Source: Flavobacteriaceae bacterium (GTDB lineage Bacteria > Bacteroidota > Bacteroidia > Flavobacteriales > Flavobacteriaceae). Taken from it: DNA of 53,979 nucleotides. Location: contig JALWUJ010000104.1 of assembly GCA_027080135.1 (NCBI GenBank), forward strand, positions 1 to 53,979, in the 5' to 3' direction. Each line of letters begins with the position of its first letter. Position 1 is the stretch's first letter. This document shows positions 43,744-53,059 of this stretch, piece after piece. The notes beneath the pieces were generated by a model. It did not search any database and had not been told where the DNA came from. It saw only the letters and a list, made by a program, of their open reading frames with translations. The translations under genes and the position numbers were made by a program.

Positions 43744-44217
43744 ATGAAAAAAGTGGTTAAATTAATTTTCTATATAACATTAGGTATTTTTATAGTCATT
43801 CAGTTTATTAGACTTGATAAAAATGAAGGTGGCTATGAATCACTTTTAACTTTTGAAAGGGAAACCAATACTCCAGAAAATGTAAAAGAAATTTTAAAAA
43901 CCCATTGTTACGATTGTCATAGTAATCAAACAGTTTATCCTTGGTATGCTGAAATTGCCCCTCTTTCATTTTGGATGGCAGACCATGTAAATGAAGGAAA
44001 AGAAGAACTCAATTTTTCTGAATGGCAACATTTTTCTACCAAAAGAAAAGATCATAAACTTGAAGAACTTGTTGAAGAAGTAGAAGAAGGTGAAATGCCA
44101 TTAGATTCTTATACTTGGATACACGGAAGTCTATCAAAAAAAGACCAAGAGATTCTAATACAATGGGCAAATGTGGCTCGTTTATCGTATCAAAAGGAGT
44201 TAAAAACTATTCAGTAA
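43744..44217 (+). CDS. Haem-binding domain protein (CxxCH), membrane-anchored
   Basis: A 157-residue protein with an N-terminal hydrophobic anchor (residues 5-23) and a single c-type haem motif THCYDCHSNQT (Cys55, Cys58, His59), followed by YPWYAEIAPLSFWMADHVNEGKEELNFSEW, typical of the PF14376-type haem-binding family. It is predicted to face the periplasm and to carry electrons or sense redox state. It is 3 bases from the 5'-nucleotidase gene and ends the operon. Its partner is unknown; the porin/FMN module starts 135 bases further on behind a separate promoter. Confidence 0.85.
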   Translation: MKKVVKLIFYITLGIFIVIQFIRLDKNEGGYESLLTFERETNTPENVKEILKTHCYDCHSNQTVYPWYAEIAPLSFWMADHVNEGKEELNFSEWQHFSTKRKDHKLEELVEEVEEGEMPLDSYTWIHGSLSKKDQEILIQWANVARLSYQKELKTIQ

Positions 44218-44277
44218 TACCTGATAATCAAAGGCTTTTATTTAGTTTATATTTTATTTAAAATAATTCTAAATAAG

Positions 44278-44309
44278 TTTGTGTAAAGATGTTTTAGTAT
44301 TTATTTTTG
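44278..44309 (+). promoter_or_regulatory. Promoter of the porin/FMN module
   Basis: TTTG at 44278-44281 and TATTTTTG at 44302-44309 with 20 bases between them are a full -33/-7 pair. It lies 43 bases before the porin ATG. Confidence 0.75.
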
Positions 44310-44310
44310 C

Positions 44311-44340
44311 GACTGTTAATCGTTCTATTTATAAACAGTC
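44311..44340 (+). other. 5'-leader stem-loop of the porin gene
   Basis: GACTGTT (44311-44317) pairs perfectly with AACAGTC (44334-44340), with a 16-base loop. It lies at the very start of the predicted transcript and could affect mRNA stability or translation. Confidence 0.45.
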
Positions 44341-44352
44341 TAAATAAAAATA

Positions 44353-45519
44353 ATGAAAAAATTGCTAGTTGTTTCAGCTTTATTAATTGCTAATTTTGCT
44401 ATATCTCAAACCCTGAGAGATTCAACTCAAACAGATGTTCAGGTAAATTCAGCTCAAAGAATGTTGAATAAAACAAATACCAAATTAACCATTGGTGCTT
44501 ATGGAGAAATCACTTACAATCAGCCAGAAAGTGAGAATGGAGAGTTAGATGTCCAACGTTTCGTTCTTATGATGGGTTATAAATTTAGTGATAAAGTTCA
44601 GTTTATTTCAGAAATTGAGATAGAACATGTTGAAGAAATATTTATAGAACAGGCATTTGTAAATTATTCGGTGGGTGATAATGTTAGTATTCGAGGAGGT
44701 TTAATGTTGGTGCCCATGGGAATTGTAAACGAATATCACGAACCAACAACCTTCAACGGAGTAGAACGTCCTGCAGTCGATAATAAAATTGTTCCCACTA
44801 CTTGGCGAGAAATTGGAGTAGGAGTAAGCGGTCGTTTTCCAGATGCATCATTAAGTTATCAAGCCTATATTTTTAATGGTTTTAAGTCTACAGAAGTAGA
44901 TGGAGATGAAATTAATGGATTGTTAAAAGGAAGTAACGGACTTCGTGGCGGTCGTCAAAAAGGGATTCAATCTACGGTAAGTACACCAACTCTTTCAGCT
45001 AAATTAGATTACTATGGTCTTCTTGGTTTGCGTTTGGGTTTATCTGGATATTTCGGAAAAACACAAGCAGACGATGATATTGAAGATATCGATGGAGCAA
45101 CTATTGGGATTGCAATGATGGGTTTTGATGCTCGTTATAAATTTCAGAAATTGGAAGCAAGAGGCGAATTTATCTATGCTTCATTAAGTGATACCGATGC
45201 TTATAACGATTTAACAGGGAAAGATTTAGGTTCGTCTTTGTTGGGTTATTATATAGAAGGAGGATACAATGTTCTTCCTTTAAATGCAAAGCAACGTTTG
45301 GTAGCATTTGCACGTTACGAAAAATATGATACCCATTCTAGCACCGAAAATAATACTCCAAGAAACGATGCTTATAATAGAAGTGATATTACTTTCGGAT
45401 TGTCATATCATATTGTAAGTGGAGTAGTGGTAAAAGGAGATTATCAAATAAAAGACAATGCATTGAACGGAGCTAAGGTGAATAATCAACTAAACTTCGG
45501 AATTGGAGTTTGGTTTTAA
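44353..45519 (+). CDS. Outer-membrane porin-like beta-barrel protein
   Basis: A 388-residue protein with signal peptide ending FAISQ. It has a repeating pattern of alternating polar/hydrophobic strands (KLTIGAYGEITYNQPE, QRFVLMMGYKFSDKVQFISEIEIEHVEE, GDNVSIRGGLMLVPMGIVNEYHEPTTFNGVERP), similar to phosphate-selective (OprO/OprP) porin families. The last residues are NFGIGVWF, a Phe-ended outer-membrane signal. An FMN-binding protein and a membrane protein follow, so it may supply a small molecule to them. Its ligand is unknown. Confidence 0.82.
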   Translation: MKKLLVVSALLIANFAISQTLRDSTQTDVQVNSAQRMLNKTNTKLTIGAYGEITYNQPESENGELDVQRFVLMMGYKFSDKVQFISEIEIEHVEEIFIEQAFVNYSVGDNVSIRGGLMLVPMGIVNEYHEPTTFNGVERPAVDNKIVPTTWREIGVGVSGRFPDASLSYQAYIFNGFKSTEVDGDEINGLLKGSNGLRGGRQKGIQSTVSTPTLSAKLDYYGLLGLRLGLSGYFGKTQADDDIEDIDGATIGIAMMGFDARYKFQKLEARGEFIYASLSDTDAYNDLTGKDLGSSLLGYYIEGGYNVLPLNAKQRLVAFARYEKYDTHSSTENNTPRNDAYNRSDITFGLSYHIVSGVVVKGDYQIKDNALNGAKVNNQLNFGIGVWF

Positions 45520-45532
45520 TGAAAAAGCAGTA

Positions 45533-45560
45533 CCTAACAGGTTTTAAAAACTAGTTAGTT
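45533..45560. repeat. Palindromic repeat (CTAACAGGTTTT type)
   Basis: CTAACAGGTTTT (45534-45545) pairs with AAAACTAGTTAG (45547-45558) at 11 of 12 positions with a one-base centre. It resembles the palindrome at 4761-4787 and may reduce read-through within the module or be only a repeat. Confidence 0.55.
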
Positions 45561-45576
45561 CTAAAAAGAAACATTT

Positions 45577-46104
45577 ATGAAAAACACAATTCTAATTTTA
45601 CTAATTGTTTTAATTTCAACTTCCTTTATCATACCAGATAAAACATTAAAAAAGGCAGATAAGGTAATTGCTAAGTTTTATGAAATTGATGAATTTTCAA
45701 AAGAAATCATTTCTATTTCAGAAGAAAATAATAAGAAAACCACTTCAGAATTTGGAGAAGGAAATTTGTTTAAAATCGCTTCGGAATCAAAACTATTAGG
45801 CTACGGTTACATAGGAAGCGCTGCCAGTAAAACAGCAGAATTTGATTATTTAGTGTTATTTGATAAAGATTTTATCATCACAAAAAGTAATGTACTATTT
45901 TATAGAGAAGAATACGGTGGCGAAATTAGTAGTAAACGATGGCTAAAACAATTTATAGGAAAATCTTCTTCTTCAGAAGAGCTAATTTATGGCAAAAATA
46001 TCGTTCCTATAAGTGGTGCAACCATTTCGGTACGATCAATGACAAAAGCAATCAACGACCTATTAATAAGTATTGGAAAATTACAAAACCTAAAAGTATT
46101 ATAA
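45577..46104 (+). CDS. FMN-binding domain protein (covalently flavinylated type)
   Basis: A 175-residue protein with signal peptide (LIVLISTSFIIP). The C-terminal FMN_bind domain ends with ISGATISVRSMTKAIN; Thr149 of the SGAT motif is where ApbE-type transferases attach FMN, as in RnfG and NqrC. It should be a periplasmic flavoprotein moving electrons. The following membrane gene starts in a TAATG overlap. ApbE itself is not in the window. The separate porin upstream suggests a module for extracytoplasmic electron transfer, which is inference. Confidence 0.85.
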   Translation: MKNTILILLIVLISTSFIIPDKTLKKADKVIAKFYEIDEFSKEIISISEENNKKTTSEFGEGNLFKIASESKLLGYGYIGSAASKTAEFDYLVLFDKDFIITKSNVLFYREEYGGEISSKRWLKQFIGKSSSSEELIYGKNIVPISGATISVRSMTKAINDLLISIGKLQNLKVL

Positions 46105-46595
46105 TGGAATTTCACGGACTCATACACACATTTCCAAAACATATAAAATTGTTTATTGCTTCATTTATTATTGTTTTAAGTATTGGTTACGGAACAGGAT
46201 TAATGTTTGTAAATACTACTAATTCTTACAATCCCAACGGAATAGAAGAAAATTATTTAGGAAACGAAGACGATGAAGAAGCTGAAACCATGAAATTCAA
46301 AAAAAGCGACCGTGAAATGCTTACCACCTTGCATTCGCATGTGCTTTCAATGTCGTTTATCTTTTTCTTTATGGGAGCTTTGGTGGCAATAACTTCGCTT
46401 TCGGAGAAACTAAAACCCTTTTTAATGATAGAACCTTTCGTTTCCATTATTTTAACTTTTGGGGGTATTTATTTAATGTGGAATGGAATATTATGGATGA
46501 AATATATAGTGATGATTTCAGGAATAATAATGACAGGAGTTTTTATTGTTTCTGCTATAGCGATATTATTTCAATTATTAAAAAAGATAAGATAA
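46104..46595 (+). CDS. Four-helix membrane protein of unknown family
   Basis: A 163-residue inner-membrane protein. The ATG at 46104 overlaps the FMN gene's stop by one base (TAATG); the track's start at 45939 is an out-of-frame extension across the FMN gene. One helix (about 15-36) is followed by an acidic external loop (about 40-72), then three more helices (77-98, 107-125, 130-155). The HSH motif near the second helix (LTTLHSHVLSM) could coordinate haem or metal. I do not recognise the family; it probably partners the flavoprotein as a membrane electron carrier. Confidence 0.7.
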   Translation: MEFHGLIHTFPKHIKLFIASFIIVLSIGYGTGLMFVNTTNSYNPNGIEENYLGNEDDEEAETMKFKKSDREMLTTLHSHVLSMSFIFFFMGALVAITSLSEKLKPFLMIEPFVSIILTFGGIYLMWNGILWMKYIVMISGIIMTGVFIVSAIAILFQLLKKIR

Positions 46596-46609
46596 TCAAC
46601 AAAAAGTAG

Positions 46610-46617
46610 TACATTTG
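46610..46617 (+). promoter_or_regulatory. guaB -7 box
   Basis: TACATTTG at 46610-46617 followed by C, identical to the pyrG -7 box. It lies 53 bases before the guaB ATG. No TTTG -33 found. Confidence 0.6.
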
Positions 46618-46670
46618 CACGCAATTAAATACGAACCAATTTCTACATTCGGAATATAATTTTAATTGCT

Positions 46671-48143
46671 ATGACTGCACACAACAACAAGATTTTAGGA
46701 ACAGGATTAACTTACGATGACGTACTTTTAGTACCTGCTTATTCAGAAGTATTACCTCGTGAAGTTTCTATAAAAACAAAATTCACAAAAAATATTACCT
46801 TAAATGTTCCGGTACTTTCAGCGGCAATGGATACGGTAACCGAAAGTGCTATGGCAATGGCAATGGCTCGTGAAGGAGGAATAGGAGTATTACACAAAAA
46901 CATGTCCATCGAGGCACAAGCTGCTGAGGTTAGAAAAGTAAAACGTGCAGAAAGCGGGATGATTATTGACCCAGTTACACTTCCTAAAGATGCTACCGTT
47001 GGCGATGCACAACAAACCATGCGAGAGTATAGTATTGGTGGAATCCCCATTGTAGATGCTAATGGAAAATTAATAGGAATTGTTACCAACCGTGATTTAC
47101 GTTTCGAAAAAGATTTTAAACGCCCTTTATATGAGGTAATGACTTCAGAAAATTTAGTAACGGTTAGTAAAGGAACTTCATTAGAAGAAGCTGAGGTAGT
47201 ACTTCAGAAAAATAAAATTGAAAAACTTCCAGTTGTAAGTGAGGAAAATACACTTTTAGGACTCATAACTTTTAGAGATATAACTAAAGTAACTCAAAAA
47301 CCAATAGCAAATAAAGACCAGTACGGAAGATTGCGAGTAGCTGCTGCCATTGGAGTTACAGCAGATGCGGTTGAAAGAACTTCGGCTTTGGTAAAGGCAC
47401 AAGTAGATGCTGTAATTATTGATACTGCTCACGGACATACCAAAGGAGTGGTAACGGTTTTAAAAGAAATAAAAAAGAATTTTCCCGATTTAGAAGTGGT
47501 TGTAGGAAACATTGCCACTGCAGATGCTGCTTTATATTTAGTAGAAGCAGGAGCCGATGCTGTAAAAGTTGGAATTGGACCAGGTTCTATTTGCACCACA
47601 CGTATAGTTGCAGGAGTGGGATTTCCTCAGTTTTCAGCAGTATTAGAAGTTGCTGAAGCATTAAAAGGAACGGGAGTTCCTGTAATTGCAGATGGAGGTG
47701 TTCGTTATACAGGCGATATCGTAAAAGCAATTGCAGCTGGTGCAGATTGTGTAATGCTAGGGTCACTTTTAGCCGGTACCAAAGAATCTCCAGGAGAAAC
47801 CATTATTTTTGAAGGAAGAAAATTTAAATCGTATCGTGGAATGGGCTCGGTTGAAGCTATGAAACAAGGCTCAAAAGATCGTTATTTCCAAGACATAGAA
47901 GACGATATTAAGAAATTAGTTCCAGAAGGAATTGTAGGTCGAGTACCTTATAAAGGTGAATTATTAGAAAGTATGACACAGTTTATTGGTGGGCTAAGAG
48001 CTGGAATGGGTTATTGTGGTGCTACAGATATTGCTACTTTAAAAGAGTCGGCAAAGTTTGTGAAAATTACCGCTTCAGGTATAAAAGAAAGCCACCCACA
48101 TAATGTTACCATTACAAAGGAGGCTCCTAATTATTCTAGATAA
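46671..48143 (+). CDS. guaB: IMP dehydrogenase
   Basis: A 490-residue enzyme oxidising IMP to XMP, the step before GuaA. The N-terminal TIM-barrel part begins [24 protein letters not shown]; a tandem CBS (Bateman) insert occupies about residues 95-215 ([44 protein letters not shown]). The catalytic loop with Cys is [18 protein letters not shown], and the flap is [14 protein letters not shown]. Length is normal. It is convergent with the OmpH gene, with only 7 bases between stops and no visible terminator. Confidence 0.97.
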   Translation: MTAHNNKILGTGLTYDDVLLVPAYSEVLPREVSIKTKFTKNITLNVPVLSAAMDTVTESAMAMAMAREGGIGVLHKNMSIEAQAAEVRKVKRAESGMIIDPVTLPKDATVGDAQQTMREYSIGGIPIVDANGKLIGIVTNRDLRFEKDFKRPLYEVMTSENLVTVSKGTSLEEAEVVLQKNKIEKLPVVSEENTLLGLITFRDITKVTQKPIANKDQYGRLRVAAAIGVTADAVERTSALVKAQVDAVIIDTAHGHTKGVVTVLKEIKKNFPDLEVVVGNIATADAALYLVEAGADAVKVGIGPGSICTTRIVAGVGFPQFSAVLEVAEALKGTGVPVIADGGVRYTGDIVKAIAAGADCVMLGSLLAGTKESPGETIIFEGRKFKSYRGMGSVEAMKQGSKDRYFQDIEDDIKKLVPEGIVGRVPYKGELLESMTQFIGGLRAGMGYCGATDIATLKESAKFVKITASGIKESHPHNVTITKEAPNYSR

Positions 48144-48150
48144 GTATTTT

Positions 48151-48666
48151 TTAGTTTCCTTGTTCAGGAAGAGGTAATCCCAATTTTGCCATTACTTTTA
48201 ATGTAATGTCGTAGTTTTGATCTACATAAACTAAATTATTACTAGCTTTTAAAACTTGAGAATAACCTTCTTCTTTTGCAACACTTTCTAAAGCTTCACC
48301 TATTTGTTTGTATAAAGGTTGCATAAGCTCTTCTTGTTTTATTTGTACTAACTTAGATGCATTCTCCTGAAATTTTTTAATCTCATTTTCCGCAGAAATA
48401 ATTTCATCTTGCTTTACCTTTTTTTCAGCGTCATTATAAGAATCTATGTTTTGATTGTATGTGTCAATCAATTTTTGATAAGCTTCTAATTTTGTTTTGT
48501 TTTGATTGGCAAAATCGGAGTTGTAGGCTTCTAAATTTTTTTGAACTTGCTCTAATTGAGGCATTTTAGAAACGATAAATTCAATTTCAATAGTACCTAC
48601 TTTTGTTTGTGCATTAATTTGCAAACTCGTTATTACAATAACAATAAATAAGATGATTCTTTTCAT
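48151..48666 (-). CDS. OmpH/Skp family periplasmic chaperone
   Basis: A 171-residue secreted protein with signal peptide ending INAQ (residue 19). The mature start KVGTIEIEFIVSKMPQLEQVQKNLEAY is followed by long heptad-rich helices (about 40-120) and the core strand YSQVLKASNNLVYVDQNYDIT, as in Skp-type chaperones that hold unfolded outer-membrane proteins. It is divergent from the SurA-like operon (150 bases), which fits their common role. Confidence 0.86.
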   Translation of the reverse strand: MKRIILFIVIVITSLQINAQTKVGTIEIEFIVSKMPQLEQVQKNLEAYNSDFANQNKTKLEAYQKLIDTYNQNIDSYNDAEKKVKQDEIISAENEIKKFQENASKLVQIKQEELMQPLYKQIGEALESVAKEEGYSQVLKASNNLVYVDQNYDITLKVMAKLGLPLPEQGN

Positions 48667-48756
48667 TTTAAAAAATATTTTATGCGAAGATACAAGTTAA
48701 TCATAAAATAATTATACTTATAATAATTTCTTAAGTAAAGCTTAACAAAATGCCAC

Positions 48757-48786
48757 TTGCCTAACCCCATGTTTTTGTTATTTTTG
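48757..48786 (+). promoter_or_regulatory. Promoter of the SurA-like operon
   Basis: TTG at 48757-48759 and TATTTTTG at 48779-48786 are 19 bases apart, a good -33/-7 pair. The ORF track's TTG start (48757) is the -33 box; the real ATG is at 48817. Confidence 0.72.
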
Positions 48787-48816
48787 CGACGCTTTAATAA
48801 CCAAAAAACAATAAAA

Positions 48817-50775
48817 ATGAAAAATAATATTCTATCTTTTTTACTAATCATTGTAGTATTTTTTACTTCATATTCACAAAACAAAAAGGATGTGTTATTA
48901 ACCATTAATAATCAGCCAGTTTATAATTCGGAATTTGTTGAAGTGTTTAACAAAAACTTAGATTTAGTAGTAGATGATTCTCAAAAAAGCGTAGATGGTT
49001 ATTTAGATTTATTTATAGATTATAAACTTAAAATCGCTGAAGCTTACGCTCAAGGATTAGATAAAAATGAAGATTATGTAAAAGAATTTACAAAATATCA
49101 AGACCAGCTTTCAAAAAAGTATATTTATGATAAGAGAGTAACTTCAGAATTAGTAAAAGAGGCATACGAAAGAGGCTTAGAAGAAATTAATGCAGATCAC
49201 ATATTAGTACAAGTAAGCCAAAATGCGTTACCAAAAGATACTTTAAATGCATATAATAAAGCTAAAGATATTCATGATAAAGCTGTTAATGGAGAAGATT
49301 TTGTAGAATTAGCAAAAAAATATTCAGAAGAACCTGGAGTAAAAAATACAGGTGGGAAATTAGGATATTTTTCGGTGTTTCAAATGGTATATCCTTTTGA
49401 AACAGCCGCTTACAATACAAAAGTAGGAGAGATTTCAAAAATTACCAGAACTGCATTTGGTTACCATATTATTAAAGTTAACGATCGTAGAATAAAAAAG
49501 CCAAAAATCAACGTTTCTCATATTATGATTTTTACTAATAAAAATCAGAAAGTAGAAAACCCTAAAGAGCGCATTGACGAATTATATGCTATGATTATGC
49601 AAGGAAAACCTTTTGAAGAAGTAGCAAAAGAGTTTTCTGAAGATAAAGGAACTGCTGTAAAAGGAGGAGAAATAAAAACTTTTGGACCTGGAAATTTAAA
49701 AGCTCCTTTGTTTGAAGAAGCTGCTTATGCTCTAGAAAATGAAGGAGATATTTCAGAACCTATAAAAAGTTCATTTGGATGGCATATCATTAGACTTAAT
49801 AAAAAATATACTATTCCAACTTTTGAAGAACAAAAAGATGAAATTGAAGAAAAAGTAACTAGTGGTGCAAGAGCAAATATAATTACCCAATCTGTGAATG
49901 ATAAAGTCAAAAAAAAATATGGTTACAAAGAAGGACATAGCTATTCTCCTTACTTTGAGACTTATTTAACAGATAGTATACTTAAGAAGAAATGGGAAAT
50001 TACTCCCATTCCTTCCAACGAAGACAAAATATTATTTACCATAGGTAACAAAAATGTTAAATACTCAGATTTTGCAGAATATATTTATGAAAGACAAAAG
50101 TTATCTAAAAGATATTCTTTAATGGAAAGATTACTTAAAGATTATTTCGAAGAATTTAAAAACAAAACAATTATAGATTTTTACAAGGTAAAACTAGAAG
50201 AAGAAAATAAAGAATACGCTTCCATTATAAACGAATACAGGAACGGTTTGTTGGTGTTTGATGTAATGGATAAAAATATTTGGAAAGTTGCTAAAGAAGA
50301 TTCAATTGGACTTCAAAAATATTATGAGCAAAATAAAAACAATTATATCTGGAAAAAAAGAGTAGATGTAGATGTGTTTTCAGCAACCAATGAAGATTTT
50401 GCAAAACAAGTTCAAAAATTGTTAAATGAAGGAGTAGAACCTTCAAAAATAAAAGAACAACTCAATAAAGACGGTAAAGTAAACGTTATTATTACTAGCG
50501 GACTTTATGAGATGGATAGTTCTGAATTACCTGATGGTTTTGTTCCAAATGTTGGTATTTCTAAAATATATAAAAGAGATTCATCAAATATTATAGTAAA
50601 TGTTAAAAAGGTATTAGAACCTTCTGTTAAAGCGTTTGAAGAGGTTAAAGGAATGGTTTTAAGTGACTATCAAACCTACGTTGAAAATCAATGGATGCAA
50701 AGTCTACACGAAAAATACAAAGTAGAAATTAACAAAAAATCTCTTAAAAAAATAAAAAAACAATTGGATAATTAA
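48817..50775 (+). CDS. Periplasmic peptidyl-prolyl isomerase with two parvulin domains
   Basis: A 652-residue exported folding factor. ATG 48817 yields the signal peptide MKNNILSFLLIIVVFFTSYSQ. After a SurA-type helical N-domain come two parvulin domains: INADHILVQVSQNALPKD to FGYHIIKVNDRR (about 125-230) and INVSHIMIFTNKNQ to FGWHIIRLNKKY (about 235-335). A further helical region (360-652) is probably chaperone surface. It is the first of three adjacent SurA-like genes; its stop overlaps the next start in TAATG. Confidence 0.87.
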   Translation: MKNNILSFLLIIVVFFTSYSQNKKDVLLTINNQPVYNSEFVEVFNKNLDLVVDDSQKSVDGYLDLFIDYKLKIAEAYAQGLDKNEDYVKEFTKYQDQLSKKYIYDKRVTSELVKEAYERGLEEINADHILVQVSQNALPKDTLNAYNKAKDIHDKAVNGEDFVELAKKYSEEPGVKNTGGKLGYFSVFQMVYPFETAAYNTKVGEISKITRTAFGYHIIKVNDRRIKKPKINVSHIMIFTNKNQKVENPKERIDELYAMIMQGKPFEEVAKEFSEDKGTAVKGGEIKTFGPGNLKAPLFEEAAYALENEGDISEPIKSSFGWHIIRLNKKYTIPTFEEQKDEIEEKVTSGARANIITQSVNDKVKKKYGYKEGHSYSPYFETYLTDSILKKKWEITPIPSNEDKILFTIGNKNVKYSDFAEYIYERQKLSKRYSLMERLLKDYFEEFKNKTIIDFYKVKLEEENKEYASIINEYRNGLLVFDVMDKNIWKVAKEDSIGLQKYYEQNKNNYIWKKRVDVDVFSATNEDFAKQVQKLLNEGVEPSKIKEQLNKDGKVNVIITSGLYEMDSSELPDGFVPNVGISKIYKRDSSNIIVNVKKVLEPSVKAFEEVKGMVLSDYQTYVENQWMQSLHEKYKVEINKKSLKKIKKQLDN

Positions 50776-51629
50776 TGAATAAAGCTATCATATTCTTATT
50801 GGTGTTTTTTGTGTTTCTATCTTGCGATTATTTTAAGCAAGACGAGCAAGAAATCCCTATTGCAAGAGTAAATGATAGCTATTTGTTTAAAAAAAACATT
50901 GATGAATTAATTTATGATTCTACAACCAAGGAAGACAGCATTTTAATTGTAAATAATTATATAAATAGGTGGGCAACCCAACAGCTATTAATAGACCAGT
51001 CAAAAATTAATTTACCCGAAGAAAAGCAAAAAGAATTCGATAAACTGGTTGAGCAATATAAAATTGACCTTTATACCGAAGCCTATAAGAGTTCCATAGT
51101 TTCAAAACAACTGGATAGTGTAGTTTCGGATGCAGAATTAGAAAAATATTATAACCAAAATAAACAAAACTTTATACTAAACGATGAACTTTTAAAAGTT
51201 AGATATATTCAGGTAGATAAAAAATACTCGAATATTTCAGACCTTATAAAAAAGTTTAAAAGATTTAATACCGAGGACAAAGAAGAACTTTCAGACTTGA
51301 GTATTAAATTTAAAACCTATAATTTAAACGATTCAATTTGGATAAAAAATGATGCATTATTAAACGCATTACCAATTATAGAAAACAATCACAGTCAAGT
51401 GTTAAAAAAATCTAATTTTACTAAATTACAAGATTCATTAGGAGTATATTTGGTAAAAATTGAAGCAATGTTAAAACCAAATGATATTGCACCACTTTCC
51501 TATGTAAAGCCAACCATCAAACAAATTGTGCTTAATAAAAGAAAACAACAGATATTAAAAAAACTAGAAAAAGACATTACAATAGATGCAATTAAAAATA
51601 AAAACTTTGAAATTTATACAGAAAACTAA
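50775..51629 (+). CDS. SurA-like lipoprotein lacking a clear parvulin domain
   Basis: A 284-residue lipoprotein (signal FFVFLSC, Cys about 17). It has the SurA-N-like start PIARVNDSYLFKKNIDELI and a helix-rich remainder with EKYYNQNKQNFILNDELLKVRYIQV, but I see no catalytic parvulin motif of the kind in both neighbours. It probably is an anchored chaperone subunit. The ATG overlaps the previous stop by one base and its end overlaps the next start by 44 bases, so the three are one translational unit. Confidence 0.75.
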   Translation: MNKAIIFLLVFFVFLSCDYFKQDEQEIPIARVNDSYLFKKNIDELIYDSTTKEDSILIVNNYINRWATQQLLIDQSKINLPEEKQKEFDKLVEQYKIDLYTEAYKSSIVSKQLDSVVSDAELEKYYNQNKQNFILNDELLKVRYIQVDKKYSNISDLIKKFKRFNTEDKEELSDLSIKFKTYNLNDSIWIKNDALLNALPIIENNHSQVLKKSNFTKLQDSLGVYLVKIEAMLKPNDIAPLSYVKPTIKQIVLNKRKQQILKKLEKDITIDAIKNKNFEIYTEN

Positions 51630-53058
51630 CCTATCGGTATTTCTTCTATTCACTATATTCTCAACCATAAATGCTCAAGAAGTAATAACGGTTGATAGTA
51701 CAGGAGTTGCAAAAAGCAGTACAGTTGAAAAAAACCTAGCTAAAAATGATTCAGTAAACAAATTCAAAAAATTTAAAGCCGAAGGAGTTAGTGCTGTAGT
51801 AGGTGATTTTGTAATATTAGAATTCGATATAGACAAAAGCTACCTTGAATTTGAACAAAATGGTGTAGACATTTCTACGATTGACCGTTGCCAAATGGTT
51901 GGTAAATTAATGGAAGACAAATTATATGTTCATCATGCCATTCAAGACAGTATTATCATTTCAGATGCAGAAATTGAACCCGAAGTAGATCAATTATTAG
52001 CTTATATGGTTGAGCAAGTTGGTAGTGAAGAAAAAGTTGTGCAATACTACCGAAAAAGCAATATTTTAGAATTAAGAACAGACCTGTTTAATGCTCGAAA
52101 AGAGATAAGACTTACCGAAAGAATGCAAGAAAAAGTAGTTTCTAACGTAACGGTTACACCCGAAGAAGTAAGAACATTTTTCTTTTCAATTCCAGTTGAC
52201 GAACGACCTATTTTTAGTGCAGAATTAGAAGTAGCTCAAATAGTGGTAGAACCTCAAGTTACCGAAAAAGCTAAGCAAGATGTTATCAACCGTCTAAAAG
52301 CCATCCGAACAGATATTGTAGATAACGGAGCATCTTTTGCCACCAAAGCCGTTTTATATTCCAAAGACGGAACTCGTGCTAGAGGGGGATTAATTGAAGG
52401 AGTAAGAAGAGATTCGCCAATGGCAAAAGAGTTTAAAGATGTTGCTTTTTCACTTTTAGAAGGAGAAGTAAGCGAACCTTTTGAAACCGAATTTGGATTT
52501 CATATTTTAAAAGTAGATAAAATTAGAGGACAGCAAGTAGATGTACGACACATTATCCTTTTTCCAGAAGTGTCCAAAAGCATTGTCGAAGAATCCAGAA
52601 GAAAAATTGATACCATCAGACAAAGCATTATCGATGGAAAAATCCCATTTGCCGAAGCTGCCAAATTATATTCAGACGATAAAGAAACTAGAAATAATGG
52701 AGGACAAATTGTAAACCCCCAAACTTTCGATACACGTTTCGATTTAACAAAAATGGATCCAACCTTTAGTGCTCAAGTTTATAACATTAAAGAGGGTGAA
52801 GTAACTAAAGTTTATACAGATACAGACCGAACAGGAAAAAGTATTTTTAAAATATTTACAGTAACTGCTCGATACGACGAGCACGTAGCAGATTTTGTGA
52901 AAGATTATGAAAAAATACACGAATTAGCTCTTAAAGAAAAACAACTTAGAGCTATTGAAGAATGGCAAGAAGAAAAAATTAAAGAAACATACATCAAAGT
53001 AAATTCAGATTATCAAAATTGTGACTTTACAAATAACTGGGTAAAAAACGAAAATTAG
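51586..53058 (+). CDS. SurA-type periplasmic peptidyl-prolyl isomerase
   Basis: A 490-residue exported protein. The start region MQLKIKTLKFIQKTNLSVFLLFTIFSTINAQ gives a signal peptide, although it overlaps the previous gene by 44 bases; a TTG at 51607 is the alternative. The SurA N-domain (VSAVVGDFVILEFDIDKS) is followed by two parvulin domains, ELEVAQIVVEPQV to FGFHILKVDKIRG (about 205-310) and VDVRHIILFPEV on. It should escort outer-membrane proteins to the BAM complex. A MoxR gene starts after 1 base. Confidence 0.88.
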   Translation: MQLKIKTLKFIQKTNLSVFLLFTIFSTINAQEVITVDSTGVAKSSTVEKNLAKNDSVNKFKKFKAEGVSAVVGDFVILEFDIDKSYLEFEQNGVDISTIDRCQMVGKLMEDKLYVHHAIQDSIIISDAEIEPEVDQLLAYMVEQVGSEEKVVQYYRKSNILELRTDLFNARKEIRLTERMQEKVVSNVTVTPEEVRTFFFSIPVDERPIFSAELEVAQIVVEPQVTEKAKQDVINRLKAIRTDIVDNGASFATKAVLYSKDGTRARGGLIEGVRRDSPMAKEFKDVAFSLLEGEVSEPFETEFGFHILKVDKIRGQQVDVRHIILFPEVSKSIVEESRRKIDTIRQSIIDGKIPFAEAAKLYSDDKETRNNGGQIVNPQTFDTRFDLTKMDPTFSAQVYNIKEGEVTKVYTDTDRTGKSIFKIFTVTARYDEHVADFVKDYEKIHELALKEKQLRAIEEWQEEKIKETYIKVNSDYQNCDFTNNWVKNEN

Positions 53059-53059
53059 T

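Noticed and set aside
45939-46103. N-terminal extension of the membrane protein in the ORF track
   Set aside because: It runs out of frame through the FMN-binding gene, and the ATG at 46104 with TAATG overlap gives a normal membrane protein start.
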